Origin: Oscillospiraceae bacterium
GTDB taxonomy: Bacteria > Bacillota > Clostridia > Oscillospirales > Oscillospiraceae
Reading direction: 5' to 3'
Length of the DNA stretch: 64,000 nt
Assembly: GCA_009787625.1 (NCBI GenBank)
Contig: WQSX01000008.1
Coordinates: 1 to 64,000 of the forward strand
This document shows positions 44,885 through 53,245 of this stretch, in pieces. The notes under the pieces were generated by a model, which searched no databases, was not told where the DNA came from, and worked only from the letters and a program-made list of their open reading frames with translations. Each line of letters begins with the position of its first letter. Position 1 is the first letter of the stretch. The translations under genes and the position numbers were made by a program.

Positions 44885-47077
44885 ATGAGCATGAGAGACA
44901 TAATTGACAAGTTTAATCGTGCTAAAGATGCAACACTGGTTAAATTTGGACGTAGAACAGATTATCAGAGTATTTTAGGCGACATCAGCGGAATCCTTGA
45001 CCCACACGACATGGAAGTTCTTGTCGTCAGAGGTAAAAATTGTGAAGTTGTCTACACAAACGCAAGAGCAGAAGAGCGCGTTTATCACGATGAAAGTGAT
45101 GAGTTTACGTGCCGCTCTGTGTATGCAAAACACTTCCCCAACCTATGTGAAAACTGCCCGTATGGCGGTAACGATAAAGCTAAAGATGGTGTGCCGTTTG
45201 AAATCACCGACAAAGACGGCCGCACTTTTAACGTCAGGCGTAACACTATAAATTGGGCTGATGGAAAGCCGGCGACCATCTTCATGATGCGCGATATCAC
45301 CCCTGAAAAGGAGGCTAACGAGCGTCTCTATAATCTTGCCTACATAGACCAGTTGACAGGTGTCCCAAACCGTCAAAAGTTAAAAGAGGATTTCGCCGCC
45401 GTTCAGGAGCAGATAGAAAAAGAAGAGCTCCACGGCATTTTAGCTTTGTTTGATCTCGACCACTTTAAACAAGTAAATGACAACTACGGTCACAACACCG
45501 GAGATGTTGTCTTGCGTCGCCTTACAGAGCACTTATCCGAGGATTCTAACTTTGAAGGACGTCTCTACAGACTGGGTGGAGACGAGTTCGTGTTGTTCAT
45601 AACAAATCCCGCAGACAAATTTAACACCTTTGACGATATCAAAGCCCACTACAACACCGTAGTTTCTGCCGCACTTCGTGCCTACACACTTCCCAATATT
45701 GATGTTGAGTGTACGCTCAGTATCGGTATCTCCTTTTTCCCAAAGCACGGCACTAATCTATCAGATATTTTACGTAAAGCTGATATCGCACTGTATCGGG
45801 CAAAAGATGCAGGGCGAAACCAAATATTTTTCTTTGAAGATCACTATGACACAGCGCAAAAATTTAAGGACATGTACATCAATATCCAGCCGATTTTACT
45901 CTCCGTCGGAAAAACATTTGGTTATGAGCTTGTCGACAGAGAGAAAGAAGCAGAAGAAGATGACGGTACCGTGACGCTCAGCGAATTCAACCGCACACTT
46001 GACGCTCTCGGGCTAAATGACATCGAAAACAAGCTACACTATTTCATCTCATTTTCAAAACAACTTCTCAGTCCCACTGTTTTAAAAAACCTGCCAAAAG
46101 ATAAATTCATTGTTCAAGCCGCTCTTCCATCAAATGTCACTAAAGACTATATAAACGATCAGCTTAAACTGTTTAACGAGCTTAAAAATAACGGCTATAA
46201 ACTCGCACTCACCGGTGTTGACAGTGCTGAACCGATAACCGAACTTCTGAATATTGTTGATTACTGTAAATTTACACATTCTGACAAAAATCTGCAACGA
46301 CAAAAGGTGCTCATTGCAAAGAATCAAAGAATCAGATTCATTGCAACAGGAGTCGATTCACTGGATGATTTTCACAGTGCAAAAGATGTCGGTTTCCAAA
46401 TGTTCCAAGGCTTCTATTTCAATCAGCCGGTTGAAGGGCGCAAGACGAAAGAGGTCAGCCCTCTGAAAGTCAACTACCTCCGACTCATGAAGCTATCAAG
46501 CACTGACGACTACATGAACTTCAAGGAAATTAGTCATATAATCGCATCCGATGTTGCACTTTCATACAAACTTCTACGCATACTGCACTCTGCTGCAGTC
46601 GGGCTTAAAAATGTCTCCTCTATCGCGGCGGCAGTCGCATACATGGGTGAGGAAAGCCTGAAGAAATGGATTGCTGTTTTGGCACTTCGCGGCATTGCCG
46701 AGGATAAACCTCTCGAACTTATCCGCATGTCCCTCATACGCGCTCGCTTCGGTGAACTGCTCGCCCCGGCGTTTCGCATTAAGCGTAACGAACAGCAAGT
46801 CTTTATGTTGGGTTTACTCTCGCTCTTGCACATAGCTTTGGAAATTTCAAAAGAAAAGCTACTGGAGGACATCCCCGTTGCCGACGACATCAGCGAATCA
46901 ATACTCACCCGCCACGGTATCTATTCTGATTTGCTCAGATTTTACGAAAACTACGAATACGCAAACTGGGATGCAGTAACACAGTTTGTAAATGATAACT
47001 ATTTAAACTCACAAACAGTCAATGATGCTTACATCACAGCAGTAAAATGGTACAACGACCTAACGGGCGGTGCTTGA
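44885..47077 (+). CDS. PAS-GGDEF-degenerate EAL-HDOD signalling protein
   Basis: 730-aa cyclic-di-GMP-related protein. A PAS-like domain (about residues 25-140) contains CENCPYGG; a GGDEF domain (about 150-315) has an intact YRLGGDEFVLF and is a likely diguanylate cyclase. A divergent EAL domain (about 330-525; IQPILLSVGKTFGYELV and FIVQAALPSNV) lacks the catalytic ExL. It ends with an HDOD domain (about 540-700). The EAL-HDOD half matches YuxH-type proteins; fusing it to PAS-GGDEF is uncommon. Ribosome site GAGG. Last gene of the plus-strand run. Confidence 0.9.
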   Translation: MSMRDIIDKFNRAKDATLVKFGRRTDYQSILGDISGILDPHDMEVLVVRGKNCEVVYTNARAEERVYHDESDEFTCRSVYAKHFPNLCENCPYGGNDKAKDGVPFEITDKDGRTFNVRRNTINWADGKPATIFMMRDITPEKEANERLYNLAYIDQLTGVPNRQKLKEDFAAVQEQIEKEELHGILALFDLDHFKQVNDNYGHNTGDVVLRRLTEHLSEDSNFEGRLYRLGGDEFVLFITNPADKFNTFDDIKAHYNTVVSAALRAYTLPNIDVECTLSIGISFFPKHGTNLSDILRKADIALYRAKDAGRNQIFFFEDHYDTAQKFKDMYINIQPILLSVGKTFGYELVDREKEAEEDDGTVTLSEFNRTLDALGLNDIENKLHYFISFSKQLLSPTVLKNLPKDKFIVQAALPSNVTKDYINDQLKLFNELKNNGYKLALTGVDSAEPITELLNIVDYCKFTHSDKNLQRQKVLIAKNQRIRFIATGVDSLDDFHSAKDVGFQMFQGFYFNQPVEGRKTKEVSPLKVNYLRLMKLSSTDDYMNFKEISHIIASDVALSYKLLRILHSAAVGLKNVSSIAAAVAYMGEESLKKWIAVLALRGIAEDKPLELIRMSLIRARFGELLAPAFRIKRNEQQVFMLGLLSLLHIALEISKEKLLEDIPVADDISESILTRHGIYSDLLRFYENYEYANWDAVTQFVNDNYLNSQTVNDAYITAVKWYNDLTGGA

Positions 47078-47095
47078 TGGACAAACACAAAGAGT

Positions 47096-47191
47096 AGCAG
47101 ATGGTGGGCAGTTTGTGGAGTCTTTTTTCGAGAACAGCGGTGTAGATCCCGATGGCTCGAAAAAAGCGTAACAAATTGCCTACCATCTGCG
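47096..47191 (+). repeat. Dispersed hairpin element, copy 5 (between convergent genes)
   Basis: Outer arms GCAGATGGTGGGC / GCCTACCATCTGC, inner TTTTTTCGAG / CTCGAAAAAA, common loop. It lies 19 nt after the GGDEF stop codon and 30 nt before the convergent cdd stop codon, so it is 3' of genes on both sides. Confidence 0.88.
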
Positions 47192-47220
47192 GTAATAATG
47201 CGCTTTATACTGCAAGCAGC

Positions 47221-47619
47221 TTAAAAAGTCTCATTAAATGAGTATGGCAAGAGTTCGCTCATGCTGTACTCTTTTATTTTGCCGTCTTCAGCCGGCAAAA
47301 CAACCTTGATATCAGGACACCACGAATTTAGATATTGCCTGCATGCACCACACGGGGCGCAGAAAATAAGTTTATCCGCTCCGCCGACAACAGCAATCTT
47401 CTCAAACTCATCAAAACCCTCAGAGAGAGCTTTGACAAGTGCGCAACGTTCTGCACATATGTTCGTTACCCCAATGCCCGAAGGGTCCTCAATGTTTGAG
47501 CCTTTGATAACTTCTCCGCTTTTTGTGAGCAGTGCGGCGCCAACTTTGAAGCCTGATATTTCCACACGAGCATTCTCTCTGGCTTCTTTTGCGAGTTCAA
47601 CCAATCTTTCATTTGTCAT
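47221..47619 (-). CDS. cdd: Cytidine deaminase (second copy)
   Basis: About 132-aa zinc deaminase with CAERCALVKAL and CAPCGACRQYL; N-terminal ENARVEISGFKVGAALLTKSG. It differs clearly from the copy at 44079. The start ATG 47619 has GGAGGAAACG upstream and overlaps the xanthine dehydrogenase gene end by 11 nt, so it is translationally linked to the purine operon. Confidence 0.95.
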   Translation of the reverse strand: MTNERLVELAKEARENARVEISGFKVGAALLTKSGEVIKGSNIEDPSGIGVTNICAERCALVKALSEGFDEFEKIAVVGGADKLIFCAPCGACRQYLNSWCPDIKVVLPAEDGKIKEYSMSELLPYSFNETF

Positions 47620-50200
47620 AATACGTTTCCTCCATCGGTAATTTAGGTCTGAATACTTTATCCAGTCTATAATAAGCCCCATGCACAGCAGGAGCAGTAG
47701 GAATCGTAGCGAGCTCTCCAACACCTTTTGCACCATAAGCGGGTGGTGTGGTGGGACAGGGGGACGGCACAAGTATAGTCTCAATTTCAGGAGCCGCAGT
47801 TGCTCTAAATAATCCAAGCGTGCCAAACTTCGCCGTTGGAACGCCATTAACCAGCGGAAAATCCTCAGTAAGTGCATAACCAAGCCCCATGACTATGCCT
47901 CCCTCAATCTGTCCCTCAGCAGACTTAGGGTTGACAACGGTACCCATATCATATGCCGCTGTGACTTTTTGAAGCCTACCAATGTCGTCAAGCAGAGCCA
48001 CTTGCACAGCATACCCATATGCAACATGGCTGACGGGGTTTTTCTTATCACTGCCCATCGGATCCGTATGCGGCATATACTCACCGTAAAACTCCATACC
48101 ATCAAGCCGCTTTAATACTTCGGTAAGACAGGGGGACGGTTCCTCTGTCTCAAGCTCCGCCCTGAGCTTCATTGCCGCAACTACAGCCGCCTCTCCTGAG
48201 AAAAGTGTCTGACGTGAAGCTGTGGTTGTCCCCGAATTTGGAGACCGGGCCGTATCAGGCGGCTCAATAACTATCAAGTCGGGCGAAATGTCTAAAGTCT
48301 GACTGACCATCTGCAAAAGAACGGTAGCCATCCCCTGTCCTATACACGCCGCACTACTGCGGACATGAACTTTTCCATTTTCAACAGAAATTATGCATCT
48401 ACCAACATCAGGCACGCCCACACCAAGCCCTGAGTTTTTAAAACCGCAGGCAATCCCCGTGTAAGGCGAAGCGTCAAACGCATCTTTAACAGCGAGCAAG
48501 CACTCCGAAAGAGCCGTGCTATCGTCAGCAATTTGACCATTAGGGAGCACCTGCCCCGGCTTGATAGCATTGCGAAAACGAATTTCCCATGGAGAAATCC
48601 CCACCAGTTCAGCGAGCAAGTTGAGGTTGCTCTCCATAGCAAAAGTAGACTGCGGAACACCAAAACCACGAAAAGCACCCGCAGGCGGATTATTGGTGAT
48701 TACCGCTGTGCCTGTCACCTCAATATTTTGATAATTATAAGGCCCACCCGCATGAGTACAAGCTCTCTGCAGAACAGGACCGCCAAGACTTGCATAAGCC
48801 CCTGTATCGGACACAATCTCAGCTTTCACAGCCGTAATAAAACCATTTTCATCACAAGCCGCGGTAAACTCTATCTCCATGGCATGACGCTTAGGATGCA
48901 CCATCAAGCTCTCCTTGCGCGAAAACTTGATTTTCACAGGTCTTTTGACAAGCCATGCCGCAAGAGCCGCATGATGCTGAACGCTCATATCCTCTTTGCC
49001 GCCAAATCCCCCGCCGACAAGACAAGAGCGCACACGAATCTTCTCTTTAGGCAAGCCGAGCAAACCACTTATCTCCCTCTGCTCATCATAAATGCTCTGC
49101 CCACCTGTATAGAGCATAAGTCCGTTTTCACCATCCGGCATTGCAATAGCGCACTCAGGCTCTAAGAACGCATGTTCGGTAAAAGGGAGCGAATAATGCC
49201 GAGTGACAACGTGCTTTGATTCAGCAATCGCCTTATCAGCATCTCCCCTTTTTATAGATTGCCGGCTGAGAACATTATCGCTAAAACACTCATGTATAAG
49301 TGGCGCACCATCAGCAAGAGCCATAGCAGGTGAAGTCATAGGTGCAAGTTCCTCATATTCCACATCTATGAGCGAAAGCACAGTTTCGAGCGCCTCTTTC
49401 GATTCGGCAACAACAATAGCCACAGCATCACCGATATAACGAGTTATATCACCCACAGCAATCAAAGCATCCCAATCCTTAACCAAATGTCCGCACTTTA
49501 TATCACCCGGCACATCTTCAGCAGTGATAACCGCAATGCACTCCGCGTGAGCTAACGCTTTTGAAGCATCAAAGCTACGCACCCTCGCTCGCGGATATTT
49601 CGTGCGAAGCGCTCCACCATAAACCATACCCGGCAAAACCATATCATCAGTATAAACACCTGTGCCAAGCACCTTTTCATCCGCATCGAGTCGAAAAAAG
49701 TTCTCACCAACAGTACCCGAAAACGAGTGTTTCGGAATCTCTCTACTCTCCCTAAAAAACTCAGCCGCAAGCAAAATAGCATCTTCGATCTTCACATAAC
49801 CCGTACACCTGCAAATATTCCCATTGATTGCCTTTTTGACATCACTTCGGTCAGGCGATGGATTTAAGTCAATCAAAGCCTTTGCGCTAATTACCATACC
49901 GGGAATACAAAAACCACACTGCACCGCTCCTGAAGCCGCAAAAGCATAAGAAAACACTTCCCTCTCACGCCGAGTAAGCCCCTCAACAGTTAAAACATAC
50001 CTACCATCAAGCGAAGAAACCAAAGGCAAACAAGCTCGAGTAACCTTACCATCAACAAGAACAACACAAGACCCACAAGCCCCCTCACTACACCCATCTT
50101 TAACAGAAGTGAGCCGCAAGTCATCGCGCAAAAACGCCATGAGCTTTTTATCGCCGTCCGCACAAGAGACGGTCTGATTGTTTACATTAAATGTGGTCAT
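47609..50200 (-). CDS. Xanthine dehydrogenase, fused [2Fe-2S]-molybdenum subunit (XdhD-like)
   Basis: 863-aa molybdenum hydroxylase. N-terminal [2Fe-2S] domains carry GCSEGACGSC and QCGFCIPG...CRCTGY; from about residue 165 the molybdopterin-binding aldehyde oxidase / xanthine dehydrogenase fold follows (GGQSIYDEQREISGLLG, GGGFGGKEDMSVQHHAALAA, GAFRGFGVPQSTFAMESN). The single-chain FeS+Mo layout without a FAD subunit matches the selenium-dependent XDH / XdhD group. It would oxidise hypoxanthine, xanthine or a related purine. mocA precedes it with a 14-nt overlap. No in-frame UGA needed for activity is visible. Confidence 0.92.
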   Translation of the reverse strand: MTTFNVNNQTVSCADGDKKLMAFLRDDLRLTSVKDGCSEGACGSCVVLVDGKVTRACLPLVSSLDGRYVLTVEGLTRREREVFSYAFAASGAVQCGFCIPGMVISAKALIDLNPSPDRSDVKKAINGNICRCTGYVKIEDAILLAAEFFRESREIPKHSFSGTVGENFFRLDADEKVLGTGVYTDDMVLPGMVYGGALRTKYPRARVRSFDASKALAHAECIAVITAEDVPGDIKCGHLVKDWDALIAVGDITRYIGDAVAIVVAESKEALETVLSLIDVEYEELAPMTSPAMALADGAPLIHECFSDNVLSRQSIKRGDADKAIAESKHVVTRHYSLPFTEHAFLEPECAIAMPDGENGLMLYTGGQSIYDEQREISGLLGLPKEKIRVRSCLVGGGFGGKEDMSVQHHAALAAWLVKRPVKIKFSRKESLMVHPKRHAMEIEFTAACDENGFITAVKAEIVSDTGAYASLGGPVLQRACTHAGGPYNYQNIEVTGTAVITNNPPAGAFRGFGVPQSTFAMESNLNLLAELVGISPWEIRFRNAIKPGQVLPNGQIADDSTALSECLLAVKDAFDASPYTGIACGFKNSGLGVGVPDVGRCIISVENGKVHVRSSAACIGQGMATVLLQMVSQTLDISPDLIVIEPPDTARSPNSGTTTASRQTLFSGEAAVVAAMKLRAELETEEPSPCLTEVLKRLDGMEFYGEYMPHTDPMGSDKKNPVSHVAYGYAVQVALLDDIGRLQKVTAAYDMGTVVNPKSAEGQIEGGIVMGLGYALTEDFPLVNGVPTAKFGTLGLFRATAAPEIETILVPSPCPTTPPAYGAKGVGELATIPTAPAVHGAYYRLDKVFRPKLPMEETYYDK

Positions 50201-50762
50201 TTAGTCTATTATAATCCTCTAAATCATCAATATCAACAAAATCACAAGGACTTTGAACCTCAACTCCAAAACACAACTCAGGAAACGCTCGCCGAATATC
50301 CCTGCCACCCATATCCCCCGACAAAGCCAGCAACTCATCTTTAAACCGAGCGGGAAATATAGCAGGCGATGACGGCTTACCGCAGACAATCGGAAAAACA
50401 ATCTTATCAGGATTCTTCTGTGCCACATTCAAAATAGGCTCAAGAGCAGAAACAGAAAGTTTCGGCTGGTCGGCAACCAAAAACATAAAATGTGTACCCT
50501 GTGCGTCAGAAACACCAAGCCGAATGCTCTCGCTCTGTCCGATTTGCGGGTTATGGTTCAAAACAACCCTAACACAACTAGGGAGATTTACTTTCTCACA
50601 TCGCTCTTTTGTAGTAACAACAATCCGTTCATAAACAGGAAGCTGAGCAAGCAATGCAATCGCACGCTCAAACAAACTCGCACCACTATAGTCAAGCAAA
50701 AGTTTATCCTCACCCATCCTAAGAGACAACCCCGCAGAAAGCAAAATCGCAGAAATTTTCAT
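50187..50762 (-). CDS. mocA: Molybdenum cofactor cytidylyltransferase-like protein (MocA)
   Basis: 191-aa nucleotidyltransferase. AILLSAGLSLRMGEDKLLLDY is the GT-A signature (LAAGxSxRMGxxK), and FLVADQPKLS plus GMGGRDI-like DMGGRDIRRAF are typical. It makes the cytosine-dinucleotide form of the molybdenum cofactor used by xanthine dehydrogenases, whose gene overlaps its 3' end. E. coli YgfJ is the equivalent in the purine cluster. Confidence 0.9.
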   Translation of the reverse strand: MKISAILLSAGLSLRMGEDKLLLDYSGASLFERAIALLAQLPVYERIVVTTKERCEKVNLPSCVRVVLNHNPQIGQSESIRLGVSDAQGTHFMFLVADQPKLSVSALEPILNVAQKNPDKIVFPIVCGKPSSPAIFPARFKDELLALSGDMGGRDIRRAFPELCFGVEVQSPCDFVDIDDLEDYNRLNDHI

Positions 50763-50778
50763 AACTATTCACCAATCC

Positions 50779-50904
50779 AGCAGATGATGGGCAGTTTGTT
50801 GTAGGGGCGATTTGTAATCGCCCGTTACTTTCGGATGCCACAATCATCACGGGCGAACACAGTTCGCCCCTACAAAAAAGCGTAACAAATTGTCCATTAT
50901 CTGC
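50779..50904 (+). repeat. Dispersed hairpin element, copy 6, with replaced core
   Basis: Outer arms GCAGATGATGGGCAGTTTGT / ACAAATTGTCCATTATCTGC are intact, but the usual inner stem and loop are gone; in their place is another palindrome (50800-50874). The remaining AAAAAAGCGTAACAAATTG matches copy 5. Lies between arcC and mocA. Confidence 0.85.
50800..50874 (+). repeat. Nested palindrome TGTAGGGGCGA...TCGCCCCTACA
   Basis: Arms TGTAGGGGCGA and TCGCCCCTACA with inner ATCGCCCGT / ACGGGCGA-type pairing. This is a type of repeat found in many Firmicute genomes; here it sits inside the 95-nt hairpin family. Confidence 0.75.
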
Positions 50905-50921
50905 GGGAGCAATGCGAGCCT

Positions 50922-50947
50922 TGCAGGACGATTGCTATCGTCCCCTA
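50922..50947 (-). repeat. Small palindrome carrying the arcC stop codon
   Basis: Minus strand GTAGGGGACGAT, loop, ATCGTCC; the TAG of arcC lies within it. Near-identical to the unit at the cmk stop codon (15762-15787). Confidence 0.7.
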
Positions 50948-51880
50948 CAATCCGGATATAACAGTACCCGTCCTACCGGCAAGACCATCACGAGCTGTTT
51001 CAAGCTTTGTAATAAGTGCCTTACGCCCGTTACCTGACCTTGCAAACATGAGCGCCGCCTCAACCTTCGGAAGCATGGAGCCGGGTGCAAAGTGACCCTC
51101 GGAGATGTACCGCTCTGCATCATCGCAAGAAAGCTTTGCAAGCCATTTTTCGTCGGGTTTACCAAAGTTTAGCGCAACCTTTTCAACAGCCGTCAAAATA
51201 ACAAGCATATCAGCATCAAGCTCTTCGGCGAGCTTTGCACTTGCAAAATCTTTGTCAACAACAGCAGAAGTACCCTTTAACTGCCTATCCGCAACCTTTT
51301 TGACAGGAATACCGCCACCACCCACAGTCACAGGAATTTGCCCCGCCTTTAAAAGAGCAAGAACACTATCACTTTCAACAATGCCCACAGGCTTAGGAGA
51401 CGCCACAACACGCCGCCACCCGCGCCCCGCATCCTCTTTCATATCATAACCGCGACTCTTCATCTCAATAGCCTCGCTTTCGCTGTAAAACGCACCGATA
51501 GGCTTAGACGGACTCAAAAAAGCAGGGTCATCGGCATCAACTAAAGTTTGCGTAATAATGGTAGCCACAGGCTTTAAAATATTGCGGCTGAGTAGCTCCT
51601 CACGCAAAGCATTTTGAATATCATAGCCAACATACCCCTGACTCATAGCGACGCAAACCGACATGGGAATATAAAACAAGCTATCATCAACTTTCTGAGC
51701 AGTCTCCATAGCATGATTAATCATCCCAACCTGCGGACCATTGCCATGCGTTATAACAACTTCCAAACCATCTTCAATAAGGTCGGCAATCGCTTTAGAA
51801 GCCGATTTTATAGCTATCATCTGCTCATGAAGATTATCCCCAAGAGCATTCCCACCAAGAGCAAGTACAATTCTTTTCAT
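50945..51880 (-). CDS. arcC: Carbamate kinase
   Basis: Makes ATP from carbamoyl phosphate, 311 aa. MKRIVLALGGNALGD, THGNGPQVG, VGGGGIPVK, VDKDFASAKLAEELDADMLVILT and the C-terminal GTVISG are conserved. Start ATG 51880 with GAAAGGATTGGTTATT upstream. In the yge/yqe-type purine cluster this enzyme (YqeA) uses the carbamoyl phosphate released by YgeW, whose gene lies directly upstream. Confidence 0.96.
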   Translation of the reverse strand: MKRIVLALGGNALGDNLHEQMIAIKSASKAIADLIEDGLEVVITHGNGPQVGMINHAMETAQKVDDSLFYIPMSVCVAMSQGYVGYDIQNALREELLSRNILKPVATIITQTLVDADDPAFLSPSKPIGAFYSESEAIEMKSRGYDMKEDAGRGWRRVVASPKPVGIVESDSVLALLKAGQIPVTVGGGGIPVKKVADRQLKGTSAVVDKDFASAKLAEELDADMLVILTAVEKVALNFGKPDEKWLAKLSCDDAERYISEGHFAPGSMLPKVEAALMFARSGNGRKALITKLETARDGLAGRTGTVISGL

Positions 51881-51923
51881 AATAACCAATCCTTTCACTA
51901 AAAGACCTAACTCCAACCGGCTT

Positions 51924-52017
51924 AGCAGGTGATGGGCAGTTTGTGGAGCATTTTGCGAGAACAGCGGTGTAGATCCCGATGGCTCGCAAAACGTGGAACA
52001 AATTGCCCATAACCTGC
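51924..52017 (+). repeat. Dispersed hairpin element, copy 7
   Basis: Outer arms GCAGGTGATGGGCAGTTTGT / ACAAATTGCCCATAACCTGC (GCAGGT and ACCTGC change together), inner CATTTTGCGAG / CTCGCAAAACG (again both sides changed), common loop. Starts 19 nt after the ygeW stop codon. Confidence 0.88.
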
Positions 52018-52036
52018 GGGAACAATGCAACCGCAA

Positions 52037-53224
52037 TTATCTACAACGCAAGTTCCCACCATCAATAATCTTTTCAAGCATAGCCGCCGGATCTTTACAC
52101 TTTGCGAGGAACATCATAGCGGCGATAACATAAGGCTTAAAGCCCGCCTCTTTGTACAGCGGCACACGATAACGCTCAAACACTGAAGACTCTACTTCGC
52201 CTACCTCACAGCTCACCCCCGAAATATCCGCAGGCAGGCAGTGCATATACAGAGCATTGCCGCCCTTGGTGAGTTTCATCATATCCTCGGTGCAAGTCCA
52301 GTCCTTGTGCAAAGCATTTTGCCTGAGTAGCTCTGTTTCAAGCGCCTTTATCCCGACATCATCACCCTCTGCAAATAAATTAGTCCTCTTCTCCATCGCG
52401 GCATAAGGAGCCCAACTCTTTGGATAGACAATATCAGCATCACGAAATGCCTCGCTCATATCACCCGTCTTAGAAAACTTCCCACCACTAGCTTCAGCAT
52501 TTTCCACGGCAATGCTTACAACATCACTCATAACTTCATAACCCTCGGGATGCGCCAACGTGACATCCATACCAAAACGAGTCATAAGCCCAATAGTACC
52601 CTGCGGCACGGAAAGGGGCTTGCCATAAGAAGGCGAATAAGCCCAAGTCATTGCGATTTTCTTGCCCCTAAGATTCTCCACACCACCAAAATGATGAATA
52701 ATATGGAGCATATCCGCCATCGACTGTGTAGGGTGGTCAATATCACACTGCAAGTTCACCAAAGTAGGACGTTGCTCTAAAACACCATCACGATAACCCT
52801 CCTCAACAGCCTTGGCAACCTCCTTCATATACGAGTTGCCCTTGCCGATATACATATCATCACGAATACCAATGACATCTGCCATAAAAGAAACCATGTT
52901 AGCAGTCTCACGAACAGTCTCCCCATGTGCAATTTGGCTTTTCCCCTCATCTAAATCCTGCACAGCAAGTCCAAGCATATTAGCCGCCGAAGCGTAAGAA
53001 AAACGCGTCCGAGTAGAGTTATCCCTAAATAAACTAACAGCCAAGCCACTGTCAAAAATCCGAGGAGAAATGCCCTCTTGACGAAGCAAACGAAGCGCAT
53101 CCGCGACATCAAACACAGCGGCAATCTCATCATCACAGTGCTCCCAAGTCAAAAGAAAATCTCTATTAAACATTCCCAAAGTATTAAAGTTCCGAATTCG
53201 CTCAATTAAAGTTTTAAGTTCCAT
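52037..53224 (-). CDS. ygeW: Knotted carbamoyltransferase YgeW
   Basis: About 395 aa. Carbamoyl-phosphate loop SLFRDNSTRTRFSYASA, later HGETVRETANMVSFMADVIGIRDD, QCDIDHPTQSMADMLHI and MHCLPADISG are typical of this transcarbamylase branch; length and the 'VIGIRDDMYIGKGNSYMKEV' insertion set it apart from OTC and ATC. Acts in anaerobic purine-derived ureido compound breakdown (established for the gene cluster; exact substrate not asserted). Start ATG 53224 nine nt after AAAGGA; the frame extends to 53242. Between ygeY and arcC. Confidence 0.93.
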   Translation of the reverse strand: MELKTLIERIRNFNTLGMFNRDFLLTWEHCDDEIAAVFDVADALRLLRQEGISPRIFDSGLAVSLFRDNSTRTRFSYASAANMLGLAVQDLDEGKSQIAHGETVRETANMVSFMADVIGIRDDMYIGKGNSYMKEVAKAVEEGYRDGVLEQRPTLVNLQCDIDHPTQSMADMLHIIHHFGGVENLRGKKIAMTWAYSPSYGKPLSVPQGTIGLMTRFGMDVTLAHPEGYEVMSDVVSIAVENAEASGGKFSKTGDMSEAFRDADIVYPKSWAPYAAMEKRTNLFAEGDDVGIKALETELLRQNALHKDWTCTEDMMKLTKGGNALYMHCLPADISGVSCEVGEVESSVFERYRVPLYKEAGFKPYVIAAMMFLAKCKDPAAMLEKIIDGGNLRCR

Positions 53225-53245
53225 ATCCATAAATCCTTTCAAATA

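Noticed and set aside
47609-50200. Selenocysteine in the xanthine dehydrogenase
   Set aside because: No in-frame UGA within the gene; selenium in this enzyme group is a labile non-selenocysteine atom, which sequence cannot show.
5038-52017. CRISPR array made of the 95-nt repeats
   Set aside because: Copies are kilobases apart, palindromic and lie singly after genes; no spacers or cas genes are present.
5038-52017. Simple rho-independent terminators as full explanation of the hairpin family
   Set aside because: There is no T-run after the outer stem on either strand, and the conserved 23-nt loop is not needed for termination.
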